Shown here: positions 36,902 to 48,541 of the stretch, piece by piece
Position numbering within the stretch: the first letter of the stretch is position 1
Layout: each line of letters begins with the position of its first letter
Source: Ophiostoma sp. CBS 140.51
Lineage: Eukaryota > Ascomycota > Sordariomycetes > Ophiostomatales > Ophiostomataceae
Direction of reading: 5' to 3'
NCBI GenBank assembly: GCA_029298735.1
Contig: JANSLP010000008.1
Coordinates: forward strand, 1 to 64,000
DNA length: 64,000 nucleotides
Translations under genes and position numbers: made by a program
Notes under the pieces: model-generated
The model's input: only the letters and a program-made list of their open reading frames with translations
What the model was told of the DNA's origin: nothing
Databases searched by the model: none

Positions 36902-39619
36902 CTACTGGTAGTCAACCTTGGCTTGTGGCCGGCCATCATTTCTCTCTAGCCGCCGCCTCCGTCTCCGCTCGGCGGCTGCTGACGACGCGACATCTGGTGG
37001 TTGTGCACCGGCTCCTGGTGATGGGCTCATGGCGCTCCATGTGCCGTGGCTACCAGGGCTGTCGATGCTCGTCATCGTGTGGCCAGCCGCCGGATTGCTA
37101 CCCGACGGACCGGCCGTTCCTGGTGGACCCTGTGCACCCGAGAAGTACGCTGAGTCCTTGGGTCGCCGGCCACCGGCAAACGGTGGGTTAGGCGGGTTCA
37201 GCATGCCACTGCTGGAGTGTGGTGCGCCTTGGTAGGGTGCTGCCGCTGGCGGTGGTGGTATTGAGCCCTCGGTCCTCCGCTCAGCTGACAACTCGGCTGG
37301 CCGCACGCTCGACTCTCGTCTGTACCGCCGGTTGCTTGGCGAATCGGTTCCCGACAGGCTGCTGGCGTCATCGCTCGGGTGTGGCCGCCGTTGTTGACTG
37401 CTTCCACGCTCAGTGGCTGCCTCTGCCTCCGTCAATCTCCGCAGTGTAATGTTGCCAGCCCGGTCGTGTGGCACCTTAACCTTGACACTGACGGGTTGGT
37501 TTGCGGGTGGTGGGTAGGCGGCATAGCGGTTATCTTCGTCTGTCCGCCGGCTGTTGCTCCGGCCCATTGCTGCTCCTGCTGCAGCGCCCACTGCGCCACC
37601 AGCTGCGAGAGCCTCGGCTTCTCTACGCCGACGAGACGCGGAACGTTGAGTACGGCCCTGAGGAAGAATGGAGTCACTGTCCGACTCGGGTGGCATTTCT
37701 GGCATGGTGACTGGCTCGACATCCTGGCGTGGTCGAGACATGGAGTGTGAACGGCGGGGGTTGGCAACCGGTGTGACTGGCGGGTATGCTGTGGCTCCTG
37801 CTGCTGCTCCTGCGGCAACGGGTGCATACGGACGTGAGCCGCCCTGTTCAATGACGGATTCGGAGACCTCGGAGTAGCTCTGGACGGTGGACGGTGGCGG
37901 GCGGTGACTGCGACGATCGCGACGGACTGGCGATCCATAGCCGTCACCCGTGTAGCGTTGTTGTCCGTGGGTGCCGGCTCGGCGGTCCTCTTCCTCGCGG
38001 CGCATGCGTTCGTTTTCCTGTGCTGCAGCGTCCTTGTTACGACCAAACTTGCTAGCAAACCAGCCAAGACCCATGCCACCTAGAAGTCCCTTGCCAGCCG
38101 AAGCGACACGACCGCTGCCAGGAGGCGTGCGTCTCGATGGACTCTGGTACGAGGAATAGTCGGAACCATCGATAGGATCGTGCATCGAGTGCGTGCGTTG
38201 GTGAGATGGCCGAGGCGTGACGGGACGGTTGTTGTTGTTGCGGTAAGCGTTACCCACAGATGCTGCAGCGGCTCCAGCAGCAGCACCAGCGGCAGCAGCA
38301 CCAGCCGGGCCCATGGAGCCGTGGTGGTGGTGTCTGACTGGGGAGCCGGTGCGATTGGTGCGGCTGTCTTCCGTAAAGTAGCTGACGTCACTGACGGGTG
38401 CCGTGTTGTATCTACGAGGCGGGCGAGAAAGGCGACCGGTGCGGCCTGGGTGGCTGGGCGTATCCGTTGCGACGGCTGAGTATTCTTCGTCCCGGTTCTT
38501 CTTCTTACGGTTGGACATAAAGTTTGTCAACAAAGCGCCGGCACCAGCTACAGCACCAACTGCGAGAACCTTATTCATGAAGCCACCGCCCTCCTTCTTG
38601 CGGTTGGCATTGTACTTTTCCTGCTCGACAAAACTCTCTGAGTTTCTGCGAGAGGATAGGACTTCATGACGGCTGTAGCTGCGGCTGCGACTCCGGCTGT
38701 CGACACGCGACCGGCTCTGGCGACGGCTGCGGTCTGGCGATCGTTCACGCTTCCGGCCACGCAGAAGCGCCCATGCACCAGCACCAGCAGCCAGGGGGCC
38801 GAGCCAGCGAAGCGTTCCACCACCCGACTTGGTTGGGGCATCCGAGCGGCCACCACCGATGTATCCATCGCGGTGCAGACGGCCCTCATGGCGGTAGCTG
38901 AGGATGAAGTAGACGAACAGAAGGAACGACATCCACAGTGCGTACAGGATGAAGAGAGACTTAGGTGAGCCGTAGAGCGTCAGACCGAGGGGCACCTGGA
39001 CGATGCCGAGAATAGCAATGGCGCGGCCCGACCAGCGGTGGATCGTGAGACGGAATGAATGGCGACCGGCGAGATGGCGCACGAGGCGACCACCGATGAT
39101 CTGCAGAAGAACAAGCGTGTAGATGGCGACACCGATGCCGTGGTGCGGGTTTGTCAAGCTTCGGTGGGGACCGACGGCAAACCAACCAGTGACCAAGACG
39201 ACAGTAGCAAGAAGGACGGCAATGACATTGAGATAGGCGTGGTAGCGGACAGCATTGCCGGTGCGATTGCTGTGAAAGCGGACGATCATGACGCTGATTG
39301 GAATGATGAACAGGAAAGTAATAATGCCAATAACGGCATGGCCTTTGATGAGAGTGTGGTATTGGGACACGGTGGAGAAGCGATTGCCCATTCCTGTCAA
39401 GTAAGTTCAGTTAGCCAGTGCTTCTCATATGACCGAACGATGTTCCATCCTATCGATGAGATACGCACCATTGTAGCGCATTGTGTCAAAGTTGAGGCCC
39501 ACGAGATTGGGCAGAAGAAAGTCATTTTTCGTGAAATCCCAGGTCCCGTCGCCGACGTTGAGGGTGTCGGACGTGTAGGAGCTGGAGCCCGCCGGGGCGA
39601 GCTGGTCGGCCGGCGCCAT
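36902..39619 (-). CDS. Cytochrome b561-like membrane protein with long disordered tail
   Basis: Two minus-strand exons, 39619-39469 and 39393-36902, joined across a 75-nt intron, give about 880 residues. After a 50-residue N-terminus come five membrane segments: AVIGIITFLFIIPISVMIVRF, LNVIAVLLATVVLVTGWFAV, AIYTLVLLQIIGGRL, AIAILGIVQVPLGLTLYG and LFILYALWMSFLLFVYFIL. Histidines in the b561 positions (KGHAVIG, RYHAYLN, PHHGIGV, TIHRWSG) could bind two haems. Members are transmembrane electron carriers, some joined to DOMON domains; here there is no DOMON domain. After the core come two shorter hydrophobic stretches and about 600 residues of Ser/Arg/Gly/Pro-rich sequence with RS-like repeats and a GAAAGAAAA-type run. 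The function of this tail is unknown. Confidence 0.85.
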
Positions 39620-41821
39620 GTCGGCGGCGGCGGAGGGGTGTTGTGAGGGACTGCTGGCGGCACGGGCGGAGTGCGCTGCTGGTCAAAAGGACGAGAGATG
39701 ACCCGACTTTGACTCGACTCCAAGAGCCCAAAAGGGGCAAAAAGGACGAAAAGCGAGCTTTGCTGGGAATGCGGCTTGATGCGCTGGCGTCGGACTACCG
39801 AAGGTGTGTTGCGGAGTCTGTGGAATGCAGACAGCACAAATGAACGAGTGGCAGCGAGTGTCGATTGATTGACGGACGATAATCGGTGGAATTGAAAGAA
39901 CCCGGCTTCTTTGTTCTAGTAATGTTGGTTTTGTGTTTTTGGGCACTTTTTGGAGGCCTCGAGGTGTACGTGGAATGGCGGGGTAAGGACCGTAAACAGA
40001 GGCAATTGGTAGAAATGTGCAGGTATTCGATAGTCGACCAAGGGTTTAGGCGCGGCGTATCGTAGGTGTTGGAATGGCAGTATGACGGGCTGCGTGCGAG
40101 TTTGTGATGTTGTGAAGCTGTGAAAAAGACTGAGACAGGCCAAATGTCAGGAAGTGCCTGGATTAGTATGGAGTCTGAATGTAAATAAACCAAGAAGGAG
40201 CCATCGGGCTAGGTCGTTCGTCCGCAGCACCTTGCAAAAACACTCCAAAAAATACCCATGTATCTTTCGGGGCACCTGGAGAAAACAGCAAAAAGCAACA
40301 AAAACACAAAGAATAAGCTCATCCACCTCATGCACAATTGATTGGCCTACCGTCGGGGTCCTTCCAGCCTGTCCCGGCGGGACCCCAACGCAGTGTGCAG
40401 CCAAGGCTCGTGTGCAGCTTGTGTACACAGCTGGGGTGTGTCCCGTTGGTGGGGTGACGAGGAAGGTGCGCCCCACTGCGACCATGGGCAACGCAGGATG
40501 CTTTCCTCTGCAGAACGGGTTAGCGGGTGCGGCTGATAAGAGATAAGGAGGCTCAAGTCAGATCAGGTGACCAGTTTCATGTGACGACTCATGTGACTAC
40601 ATCAAGTCGTCTTATTACCCACCCCTGCCCCATCTTCTCCGCAACGTCCGTTTTTGGCGTTTGGCTTGTGATTCTGCGTTTCGATTCTCCATCGCCAGAA
40701 GCTCTGCCCACCACGATTGTGTCGATCACCCATCAAACAAACCAGGCACCAGATCAAACATGTGTATTTAATCAACTTGGCCGCTGTTTAATTTCATGCG
40801 TTCGACGTTTTCTGCAGCCAACATCGTTGTCCAGTAGCCACGCGACCAGCAAAAGACACGAATATACGGCGCCCGAGTTGGTCCTTGCCCGGTCCAATTC
40901 TTTAGCCGCAGCTAGCTTGATGAGGTTCTTGATCGTTTCCGGGACACGATGGCACTCCACACGGGGTTTGCAGGAAAAGCAGACTGGGGTCCGGCGCTGT
41001 CAGCTGCTGGAAGACAGACTCAGAGAAAAGAGAGTGGGAAAATGAGGAGGAAAATGGCTGACCAAAATGAGGAAGGAGAAGGAAGGAGACCGCGCTAGAG
41101 CTCATGTTTACATGCCCCCGGACGGGGTTGTATTGTAGCGTATTTTCGCGTGTCCCGCCCATCGCTTCAGGGGCGTCCAGCACCCAACAGTGGTAGACAG
41201 CGCGGAAAAGGAGCAGAGAAGCTTCTCCTCCCTCTAGAACGCGGGCCTGTGACCAAAACTGGGGTACCTTCTCCGCCGCTGAGGGCCGCCGCAAACGGCA
41301 AGTACCACGCGCTCGCAGCGAACCCCACAGCACCCCCAATTAGATCAGCTGAATGCCGAGGCAAGAGCGACTGGCTCGACTGGCTGCTGCCGAGAAGAGC
41401 GAGAATGCCTACCTTTTTTCTGGGGCCAAGCATCAGAAGGTCAGCCACGCTATTATTCTGCTGGCGAAAAGCACACACCAAAGACACGCCTTTCGAGAAG
41501 CAAAAGCACCACAAGTCCACGACCAAAGCATGCGGTCCATTGCTTCAACCACGACATATCGCGTTCTCCATGGCTTCTCCTGCTGAGCGCGGCCGAATTC
41601 ATTAAAGCAACGAGCGATCAACGGCAACGAAAAGGTCAAAAACAGACACGCTCCGCTGTCTCCACTGGCCTTTGCTCCTCTTTTGCTTCTCCCTTTCCTC
41701 TTTCTCTCCTTTTGTCTCGATCGAGACGATAGGAGCATCGCCACTTATTACTGACATCTCTCTCTTTACCCCTTTTACTCCCCTGCTTCCCTATTGAGCA
41801 CCTCTACCACTGCCACACACA
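39620..41821. promoter_or_regulatory. 2.2-kb divergent region between b561-like gene and PEX26
   Basis: No convincing coding frame. The right end, about 41660-41820, is CT-rich and ends in CACACACA just before the PEX26 start; the left end serves the b561-like gene. Confidence 0.5.
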
Positions 41822-43495
41822 ATGGCATTCCGCAACACCTACTCGGCCGGCTTCAACCCGTCCTTTGGCGGCAATGGCAACGGGAACGGCCATGGAAGCC
41901 GTGGCGGCCAGTCGCTCTCCTCGTCCATGTCCTCTCTCTCGGCCTCGATGAATGCCCGTAGTGGCTACCCGAGTCGCGGCAGCCTGGCCAGCAGCAACAT
42001 CTCCAAGACATACCGCCAGGCGTCGACGCTGTTCCTGACGCGTCGGCTGCCCGAAGCACTGACGACCCTCCTTCCTCTCATCACGCCGCCGCACACCGAC
42101 GACGATGACTTCCACAGCACGAACGGCGGCAGCAAGATGAATGCGGCGAACGGCACCAATGGAACGAATGGAACAAATGGCACACCGGCGGTTGTGGTCG
42201 AGCCGGCACCCGTCGCCTCGGCATCGCGGGCCACACGGATCAAGGTGTGGAGCCTCTACTTGACGATCCTTAACGCCATTGTCGAGCTCGAACCGGACGA
42301 GGGCAAGGACGCATTCGGCACCCAGGACTGGCGCGTGCTGTGCACCAAGGTCCGCGATGGCGAGGTCTGGGAAGAGATTGTCCGCAACGGCTACCATGGC
42401 GCCGAGGGCGACGTCGATGCCGACGTTGTCATCAACTTGGCCACTCTTCTTCTTGCCCATGCCAAGACCCAGGTGCTCAACCAGAAACGCCTCGAGAGCT
42501 ACCTGTCCTTCTCCCAGTCCCAAGTCTCCCCCAACCTCGACCTGTCTGGCCGCTTCGAGACGTCCCTCCAGCGCCGCTCGCTCTCACGGCACCGGTCACC
42601 TGCACGACGCACGCCCGGCACCGACACCCCGCGCGACCTCAACTCGCGTGTCAAGATTTTGGAGCTGTACACCCTGCATGTGCTTCTGCGCAACGACGAG
42701 TGGGACTATGCACGCGAATTTATCACCGCCAGCCCCATCCTGGACGAGGAGCGCCGCGAGGCGTTCTTGCAAGCCCTGCAGAGCCTGCAGGACGAACAGC
42801 ATGAGGCCGAGAAGCGCGAGACCGAGGAGAAGCGCCGGCAGGAGGAGCAGGTGCAGCAGGAGGCTGAGGAGGCACGGCGTATCCGGGCCGAGAACGAAGA
42901 GCGCGAGCGCAGACGAATAGAAGAGGAGCGTGCACGACGCGAGGGCGGCGGCGGCGGCAGCGGCTATGGCGGTGGTCTAGAGGGCATTGGAGGGAGCGAA
43001 GTGGAATACTCGGGTGACGGTATGAGCTCGGCAAGCCAACCTCGGCGACACAAGGCTCCATCCAGCACGGCAGGCAGCACATCAACACGGGGCGGTGGCC
43101 GGACACGGTCCTCCAAAACAGCAAAGGCTGCCGCCGCTGCAGTATCTACCTCCCCACTTGCACCGTCAGGATCCGCCAAGCCGACACGGGCAGCATCCGC
43201 ACCCAAACCGAAGCCAAAGTCAGCCAAGGGCAAGAACCGCGCCGTGGCTGCACCACCTACCCTCGGGTCTCGGACCGCCATGCTCTTCTCTAACCTGCGG
43301 GGCTTCCTCGAGCAGATGAGCCTGGCCTTCCAGACCACGCCTCTAGCCCTGTTGCGGACGTTGCTGTTTATTGCTGCCCTGCTCATCATGCTGGGCCGGC
43401 AAGCCAACCGGGAACGCATCGCACGTGTCCTCGGCGGCGTGTGGAACAAGGTAAAGGCCACGGCAGGTATGGGCGTCAAGGTTAGTTACATTTGA
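41822..43495 (+). CDS. PEX26: Peroxin 26 (Pex26), peroxisomal import tail-anchored protein
   Basis: Single-exon gene of 557 residues. The N-terminus is Gly/Ser/Asn-rich, followed by a helical repeat-like domain with YRQASTLFLTRRLPEALTTL, KVWSLYLTILNAIVEL, DVVINLATLLLAHAKTQ and VKILELYTLHVLLRNDEWDYA. A Glu/Arg-rich coiled coil (about residues 320-375), a Ser/Ala-rich linker and one hydrophobic segment at about residues 505-524 (LALLRTLLFIAALLIML) complete it, with ~33 residues after the segment. This matches fungal Pex26, which anchors the Pex1-Pex6 AAA ATPase at the peroxisome for receptor recycling. The tail-anchor topology and the conserved TLLLAH and GVKVSYI end are the best evidence. Identification is by recalled family pattern. 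Confidence 0.8.
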   Translation: MAFRNTYSAGFNPSFGGNGNGNGHGSRGGQSLSSSMSSLSASMNARSGYPSRGSLASSNISKTYRQASTLFLTRRLPEALTTLLPLITPPHTDDDDFHSTNGGSKMNAANGTNGTNGTNGTPAVVVEPAPVASASRATRIKVWSLYLTILNAIVELEPDEGKDAFGTQDWRVLCTKVRDGEVWEEIVRNGYHGAEGDVDADVVINLATLLLAHAKTQVLNQKRLESYLSFSQSQVSPNLDLSGRFETSLQRRSLSRHRSPARRTPGTDTPRDLNSRVKILELYTLHVLLRNDEWDYAREFITASPILDEERREAFLQALQSLQDEQHEAEKRETEEKRRQEEQVQQEAEEARRIRAENEERERRRIEEERARREGGGGGSGYGGGLEGIGGSEVEYSGDGMSSASQPRRHKAPSSTAGSTSTRGGGRTRSSKTAKAAAAAVSTSPLAPSGSAKPTRAASAPKPKPKSAKGKNRAVAAPPTLGSRTAMLFSNLRGFLEQMSLAFQTTPLALLRTLLFIAALLIMLGRQANRERIARVLGGVWNKVKATAGMGVKVSYI

Positions 43496-44043
43496 TGCCA
43501 GTACTGCCTGCCCGGAAGGGAGTCATTCGTTTATTATTCTGCTTTCTCTTTGTCTATTTTTAATGTGCATTTACGTCGCGCCCACGGGGGCGTTTGTATT
43601 ATATAATTTTTTAGCATAACGGAACGGGTCATCAAGAGCTACCAGAAGAGGGCAGCAACGAGCGAGCTGTGCATAGGAGAACATAGGAGACTATTGGATA
43701 ACAAATTGCATATAAAATTCAAAATCTTTATAACTAACAAACGCTATTCTAAACATTGCAACCGTGTGGTAATGAAGTATGTAGACCGAAGACCAAGTTC
43801 GTAGTTTCTAGTCCTCTACCTATTCTTTCCCATTTCCTTTCTTTCTTGTCGTCTCCCTTGTGGGTATCAAAACAATCATAAACTGCCAACTTTTTTGTGA
43901 GATGATGCACCGTCTATCGTGACAAAAGACCAGATGAAGGGCTCTAGATTGTAAAACAATGGCAAACTAAAGAAATCGCGAGTGAATCGAACACAACACA
44001 CAAAGCCCCGGCCGCTTTTGCCCAGACTCGGCCAGCGCCAGGA
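43496..44043. other. Convergent intergenic region between PEX26 and RDS3
   Basis: 548 bases, T-rich then A-rich, with no coding frame. Presumed opposing 3' UTRs. Confidence 0.5.
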
Positions 44044-44440
44044 CTAGTATTGTGTTCGATTTGTTTTCTTTTGGTAGAAGAGCTGACACGGTTAGTATAT
44101 TGAACAATGTAGAGAGTGTGAAAGGGGAGGGGAGAAAAGAAAAACATACATCTGTCCTCGAGCTACCCAAATTGATAATCTTTGGGCAACCGTCGCGGTC
44201 TTTTTCGAGGCGTGTGCACTCGAAGCAGTAAAAGGCGTCCGAGATGCCCTCGCCGCCGCACACAACGCACTTGTTCATGTAGTTGCCAAAGCTGCACTCG
44301 TCGCAGATGCGCACCAGCGTCGTCGGCCGCACGTACGAGTCGCACACGGGGCATTTGCCGTCGCACTTGTCGCAGACCCGGCCGACGGCAATGCCTGGTT
44401 GCTTGCGGCACATGACAAGATCGGGGTGATGGCGCGACAT
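44044..44440 (-). CDS. RDS3: SF3b subunit PHF5A/Rds3, zinc-finger splicing factor
   Basis: Two minus-strand exons, 44440-44150 (97 codons) and 44082-44044 (13 codons with stop), give 109 residues, the family length (about 110). It starts MSRHHPDLVMCRKQPG and carries the dense CxxC pattern CDKCDGKCPVCDSYVRP, ICDECSFGNY, CVVCGGEG and YCFECTRLEKDRDGC, then KIINLGSSRTD. The second exon supplies LFYQKKTNRTQY. PHF5A binds three zinc ions in a knot and sits in the SF3b core of U2 snRNP next to the branch-site adenosine. Reading through the 67-nt intron gives an unrelated tail, so the splice is needed for the conserved LFY ending. It is divergently paired with a pinin-type splicing gene. Confidence 0.95.
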
Positions 44441-45085
44441 TTTGGGTGGTGGGTGAAAGGAGAGGGGGCCCTGGATGGTGTAGGGGTGGCCGTCAAGTGT
44501 CGTCGAGGTCGTCTGTTGTGGGTATCGTCGTCGTGGAGAGAGGAGAGGTGGACGTAATGTGAAGAGTGAAGGTTGAGGTTGAGTTTGAGGTTGGACAGGA
44601 CTAGATTTGGCAGGCACGGGCAAAATAGTAATGTATGGCAGTCGCAGATCGCTGGAGGGCCAGCTCTTAGTGAATTTCTCATCTTTTGCCACTGCACCTT
44701 CCAGCCACTTCTGTGGCGGTTAGCTGCTGCGCTCTAGCGCTGGTGTTAGCGCCCTTCCAGCGCCCTTCTGTCGCATTGCCAGGCCAGGCACTGGTCAGAC
44801 CTGGCCGCCGTGTCGCAGTGGGGAAGGAGCTTTCCAGCTCGTGGCAGCCTTGCATGCACCATATGGTGCGCAACAGCTTCCAACGGTTGGTTGCTCCTTT
44901 CATCTGAACAAAAACTGATGCCAAACATGACGCCAAAATGATTGCGACTCTCACGACTTTGACAGCATAGCTTGAGCTATCCATATGTACCACACAGCAA
45001 TACACTGCATCTCTTACCACGCAGCACCTCTTTCGCAACACAACGCCAGAGGCTAAAGCTCTTTCAACGAACTCAAACGACGACG
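44441..45085. promoter_or_regulatory. Bidirectional promoter between RDS3 and pinin-type gene
   Basis: The 645 bases separate two divergently transcribed splicing genes. Two perfect 7-base inverted repeats lie in it: GCGCTGG (44737-44743) with CCAGCGC (44757-44763), and GGCCAGG (44782-44788) with CCTGGCC (44800-44806). They are neighbours on the same side of the region and could be factor sites or RNA stems. No clear TATA element stands out. Confidence 0.55.
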
Positions 45086-46538
45086 ATGGCATCTGATACA
45101 GGGTGAGAGCAATTTGAGTCGTTGATGGACTTCCATGACACTCTTTGACATTTTCTAACAATTGGGTACAGGGATACCGCCTCGGCTGCTGCTCATGACG
45201 CAGAGGCCGAGCCAGCTGCTGATGCAGCCACGGTTGCGCCGGCCAATGCGCCCTTCCAACCAGAAGATGAGGAGATGCATATATCACCGCATCCGCCAAA
45301 GCGGCCATTGGACGGTACTAGGTCGCCAAATGTGGACCTTTCCTATGATGAGCCGGTCTCGAAGCGATCACGAGTCGACGGCGCACAAGGTGAGAGACGG
45401 TCCAGGTCTCCAGTGGCAATAAGTCCTCCAAAGAACAAGTCGTACCGCGAGCGCAGCCGCAGCCAAGATCGCAGCCGGGACCGCAACCGAGATCGCAGTC
45501 GCAGCCACAGTCAGAGGTACACTAAGAGTCCCGAGACGCGCCGGTCGCAACGTGACTCGACACCTCCCTTCAGTCGCAGACGCTCCTCCGGAGCCAGCGC
45601 CGCGATTCCAGAACCCGAGTCTCGCGATATCCGCCGCAAGGCCGATATTTCGCAAGAGGAGCGAAAACGTGGCCAACGGCTCTTTGGTGGCTTATTTAAC
45701 GCCCTCGGCCAGCCGACAGCGAGAGCAAGAACAAGGCCTGGGCCGGGAGGGCCGGGAGGGTCAGGCCGGCCAGGCGGGCCTGTTAACAAGCAGCCTGCAG
45801 TTCCAGACGGTGGTTGGTCACAAAGTATTGCCGACCGGCAGCAGGAACGCCCGCAGGCTACCGAAGAAGACCGCAAAAAAGAGACTGAACGTTTGGCCAA
45901 GTTGGAGCGAGCTCGAAATATTGAGCAGGTCAAGTTTGATGAGAAAAAGGTGAGTTGAAGAGCCTGTGTAGAAACACAACTAGGGGCACTATACGCTAAC
46001 AAGAACAGATGCACACGGTACACGCCAATGAGTTGATGCGTGCTGGTAACCTGAGCACAAAATCAAAGCCATCGTTGGTAAGTGTTCCCTCACAAATTTG
46101 ACCGTGAAGTACTTTAGTTATGCTGACAGTGTGCAGCTCTACCGGCCTAAGAGCCTCACTGAGAAGCAGAAGCAGACGATAGAGTCTCAAGTGCAGGCTG
46201 CAAACGACCGCATTTCCAAGCAAAGACGCAAACTTCAAAGTGACATACAGGCTAGCCTTGCTGCTTTGAATGTGCGGACTACACCTAGGGAAGCCTTTTC
46301 TGAGGCAGGGAGGCCGCAGATGGTTGGCCGGAAGGTTGTCCCAGCCGGAGAATCCGCCAACGAAGACACCGACATGGCTTCCACAACATCATCGTCGCAG
46401 CGAGGCCGTGTACATAAAGTTGTCATTGAGGGCGAGGGACCTAATCCGCCACTGGCTGAGATCCATGCCCACGATCTCCACGATGACAAGGATAAGGGAA
46501 TTATGGTCGAGCACGAAGAGGATACGGTGATATACTAA
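45086..46538 (+). CDS. Pinin/SDK/memA domain protein, splicing-associated
   Basis: Four exons (45086-45102, 45172-45949, 46009-46077, 46137-46538) give about 421 residues. The first exon has 17 nt, the third encodes only 23 residues (MHTVHANELMRAGNLSTKSKP and two more). An acidic N-terminus precedes an RS-rich stretch (RERSRSQDRSRDRNRDRSRS, about residues 115-150). The pinin core follows, including RDIRRKADISQEERKRGQRL and FGGLFNALGQP, a Gly/Arg spacer, then the charged coiled coil DRKKETERLAKLERARNIEQ and the LYRPKSLTEKQKQ segment. Pinin links the exon-junction ASAP/PSAP complexes and splicing factors in the nucleus. Fungal members are less studied. Donors are GTGAGA, GTGAGT and GTAAGT; introns are 69, 59 and 59 nt. 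Confidence 0.85.
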
Positions 46539-48541
46539 CAGCTAAATGTGGTCGATTTTGTTGGGATTGTTATGCGGCGTTCTCCCCCTTTTCCTTCTTC
46601 TTCCTACGAGACAAGCCGTACGATACCGACGATACCAATACGCCAAGCGCGATCCGTACAACAGCAATTTCTCAAATCAGAACCAATACCGACGATATAC
46701 CGAACAAATATGGCTGCCTATCCATGCGGATGTAATATTTCTGTGTGTCCACGATTGATTTCTCCACGCTATCTCCTCGACGACAACAAATCAAACAAAC
46801 GAGTGCCTCACGCTGGCTAAGGAAAGCCAGTGCACTGCAGGGCTTGCAGCCCTTTTGCTACCGGCTGGACGACCTTTGCCGGGCACCAACCCCTCATTCC
46901 CCCCTCACAACACGCCCTTATCGTCTTGCCCACACGAACTCTCAACGTCACGATAAGGGCCGGCCTTGGTGGGTGAGGGAAGAGACCAATATGGAAGCTA
47001 TGGGGTAGAAGGACAGCAAATGTCAGTGGCTAGGGGCATCGGACGCGCGAAAACATGAGACATGAGACGACTCGTGTGTCTGCAGGCGTTCTCCTGGGTC
47101 GTTTGGGTCTCCCTGGCCATTGCACCTTGCCGTCAGCCCGCATCCATTGCGTCGATGGCGTCGATATGGTCTTGGCCGCTGGACGGTGCAGAAGGACCTC
47201 GCTGGCACCTCATCGCAGGATGACTTCATATCCCACGATCGCAGGGAACGAAAACCGACAAGAAGGACAGAAAAATGACAAAAAAGGAACAAAATCTGGA
47301 GCTGAAGGACTTGATGGAGACAGATCGGGACGCCGTCGACGTGGAAGCTGTGATAAGCATATCTTTTTTCCCGGGTTCAATGCCGCAGGCAGCGAGATTA
47401 TGACATTATGACACAGAGTATTACAGTATAGCTACACTAATACACACACATTTGCGTGCCTTTGCTGTCGTGGTGCATCGTGGTGCCGCTGGGTCCCGGG
47501 TGAGTGCAGGGCTGGCCACGCCTTTTGAGGCGTGTCGTCTATATATGGAGGCGGGCTGCTCCGGCCGACAGTCGTCTGGTGTTGTTTGCTGGTGTTAGTG
47601 AATTTGACAAGGCAGGCCCAGACCAGCCAGTGATCGACCTGCTTTCAACGTGGGGCGTACGCCTGCCGAACTTGGCTAGCCGATAGGGCAACCAAACGAC
47701 ACACCCAAAAGTACTTGGTACAGTTGCCTCAGAGTGCCTCGAGTGCTTTCCAGCCGCCTCGCCCACACACCCAATAGCCTCTCGTGGTTTACCAAATTCG
47801 TCTCGCCCAGGCGGGAAGGCACTCGTCACAGGCACCCGATACACCCTTCTGTCGTCATACGCTCTTTCCGATCACAAGTCAAGCGTGTCAAGCGCTCTTT
47901 CTGTTTTACTTTTCGCGTCCTTTGTTTTGCGCGCTTTCCCTTCCTTGCGCGGCTGCCTTGTACCTTGTAAGTTGCTGGCAGTGTTGGAAGGCGAACGATC
48001 TGCGCCAGTTCGTGACTTCCCTGACAGAGGGGCTGAGTGGGGGAAATCCGCCGGGCCCAGGGCAGGAACCAACCAGCAGCCAACCAGCACCTTCCGTTGC
48101 CGGCACATCCGCCTAATCCACGCTTCCATCAAGCCGCACCCTTTGTTGGTTATCAACCTTAAACCCTCACACTAACAACAACCACTTCAACCACACACGA
48201 CAACACAATATACGGCGGTGCTGCCCGCAGCCACCACACCTCAGCACACGCTCCCACACCGAGTCCGCCTCTCCGATCTAACAGACACTTCGCGTTAACT
48301 TCCTTGTTTTTCGTTTTTCGGTTCGCCCTCGACGACGTATGCAACTGTCATCGTCATCCCTCTTCGTCTTCCTACTCGACGATCGGATTTCGCTCGACAA
48401 TCTCGATTGCTACAGCAGTGCCCTGCCCATAAAGGGAGGGCCCAGCTGCTGTTAAGTTTCTACATCGACCTGTCGACCTCTTTGTTGACATCGCCTCATA
48501 ACTCACGAACCCGACAGCCTCCCCACATCTACAGATAGGGC
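46539..48541. other. 2-kb intergenic region upstream of the nucleoside transporter
   Basis: No coding frame is convincing. A TATATAT-like site near 47540, CT-rich tracts and a long C/A-rich leader up to 48541 probably form the promoter and 5' UTR of the transporter. Confidence 0.45.
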
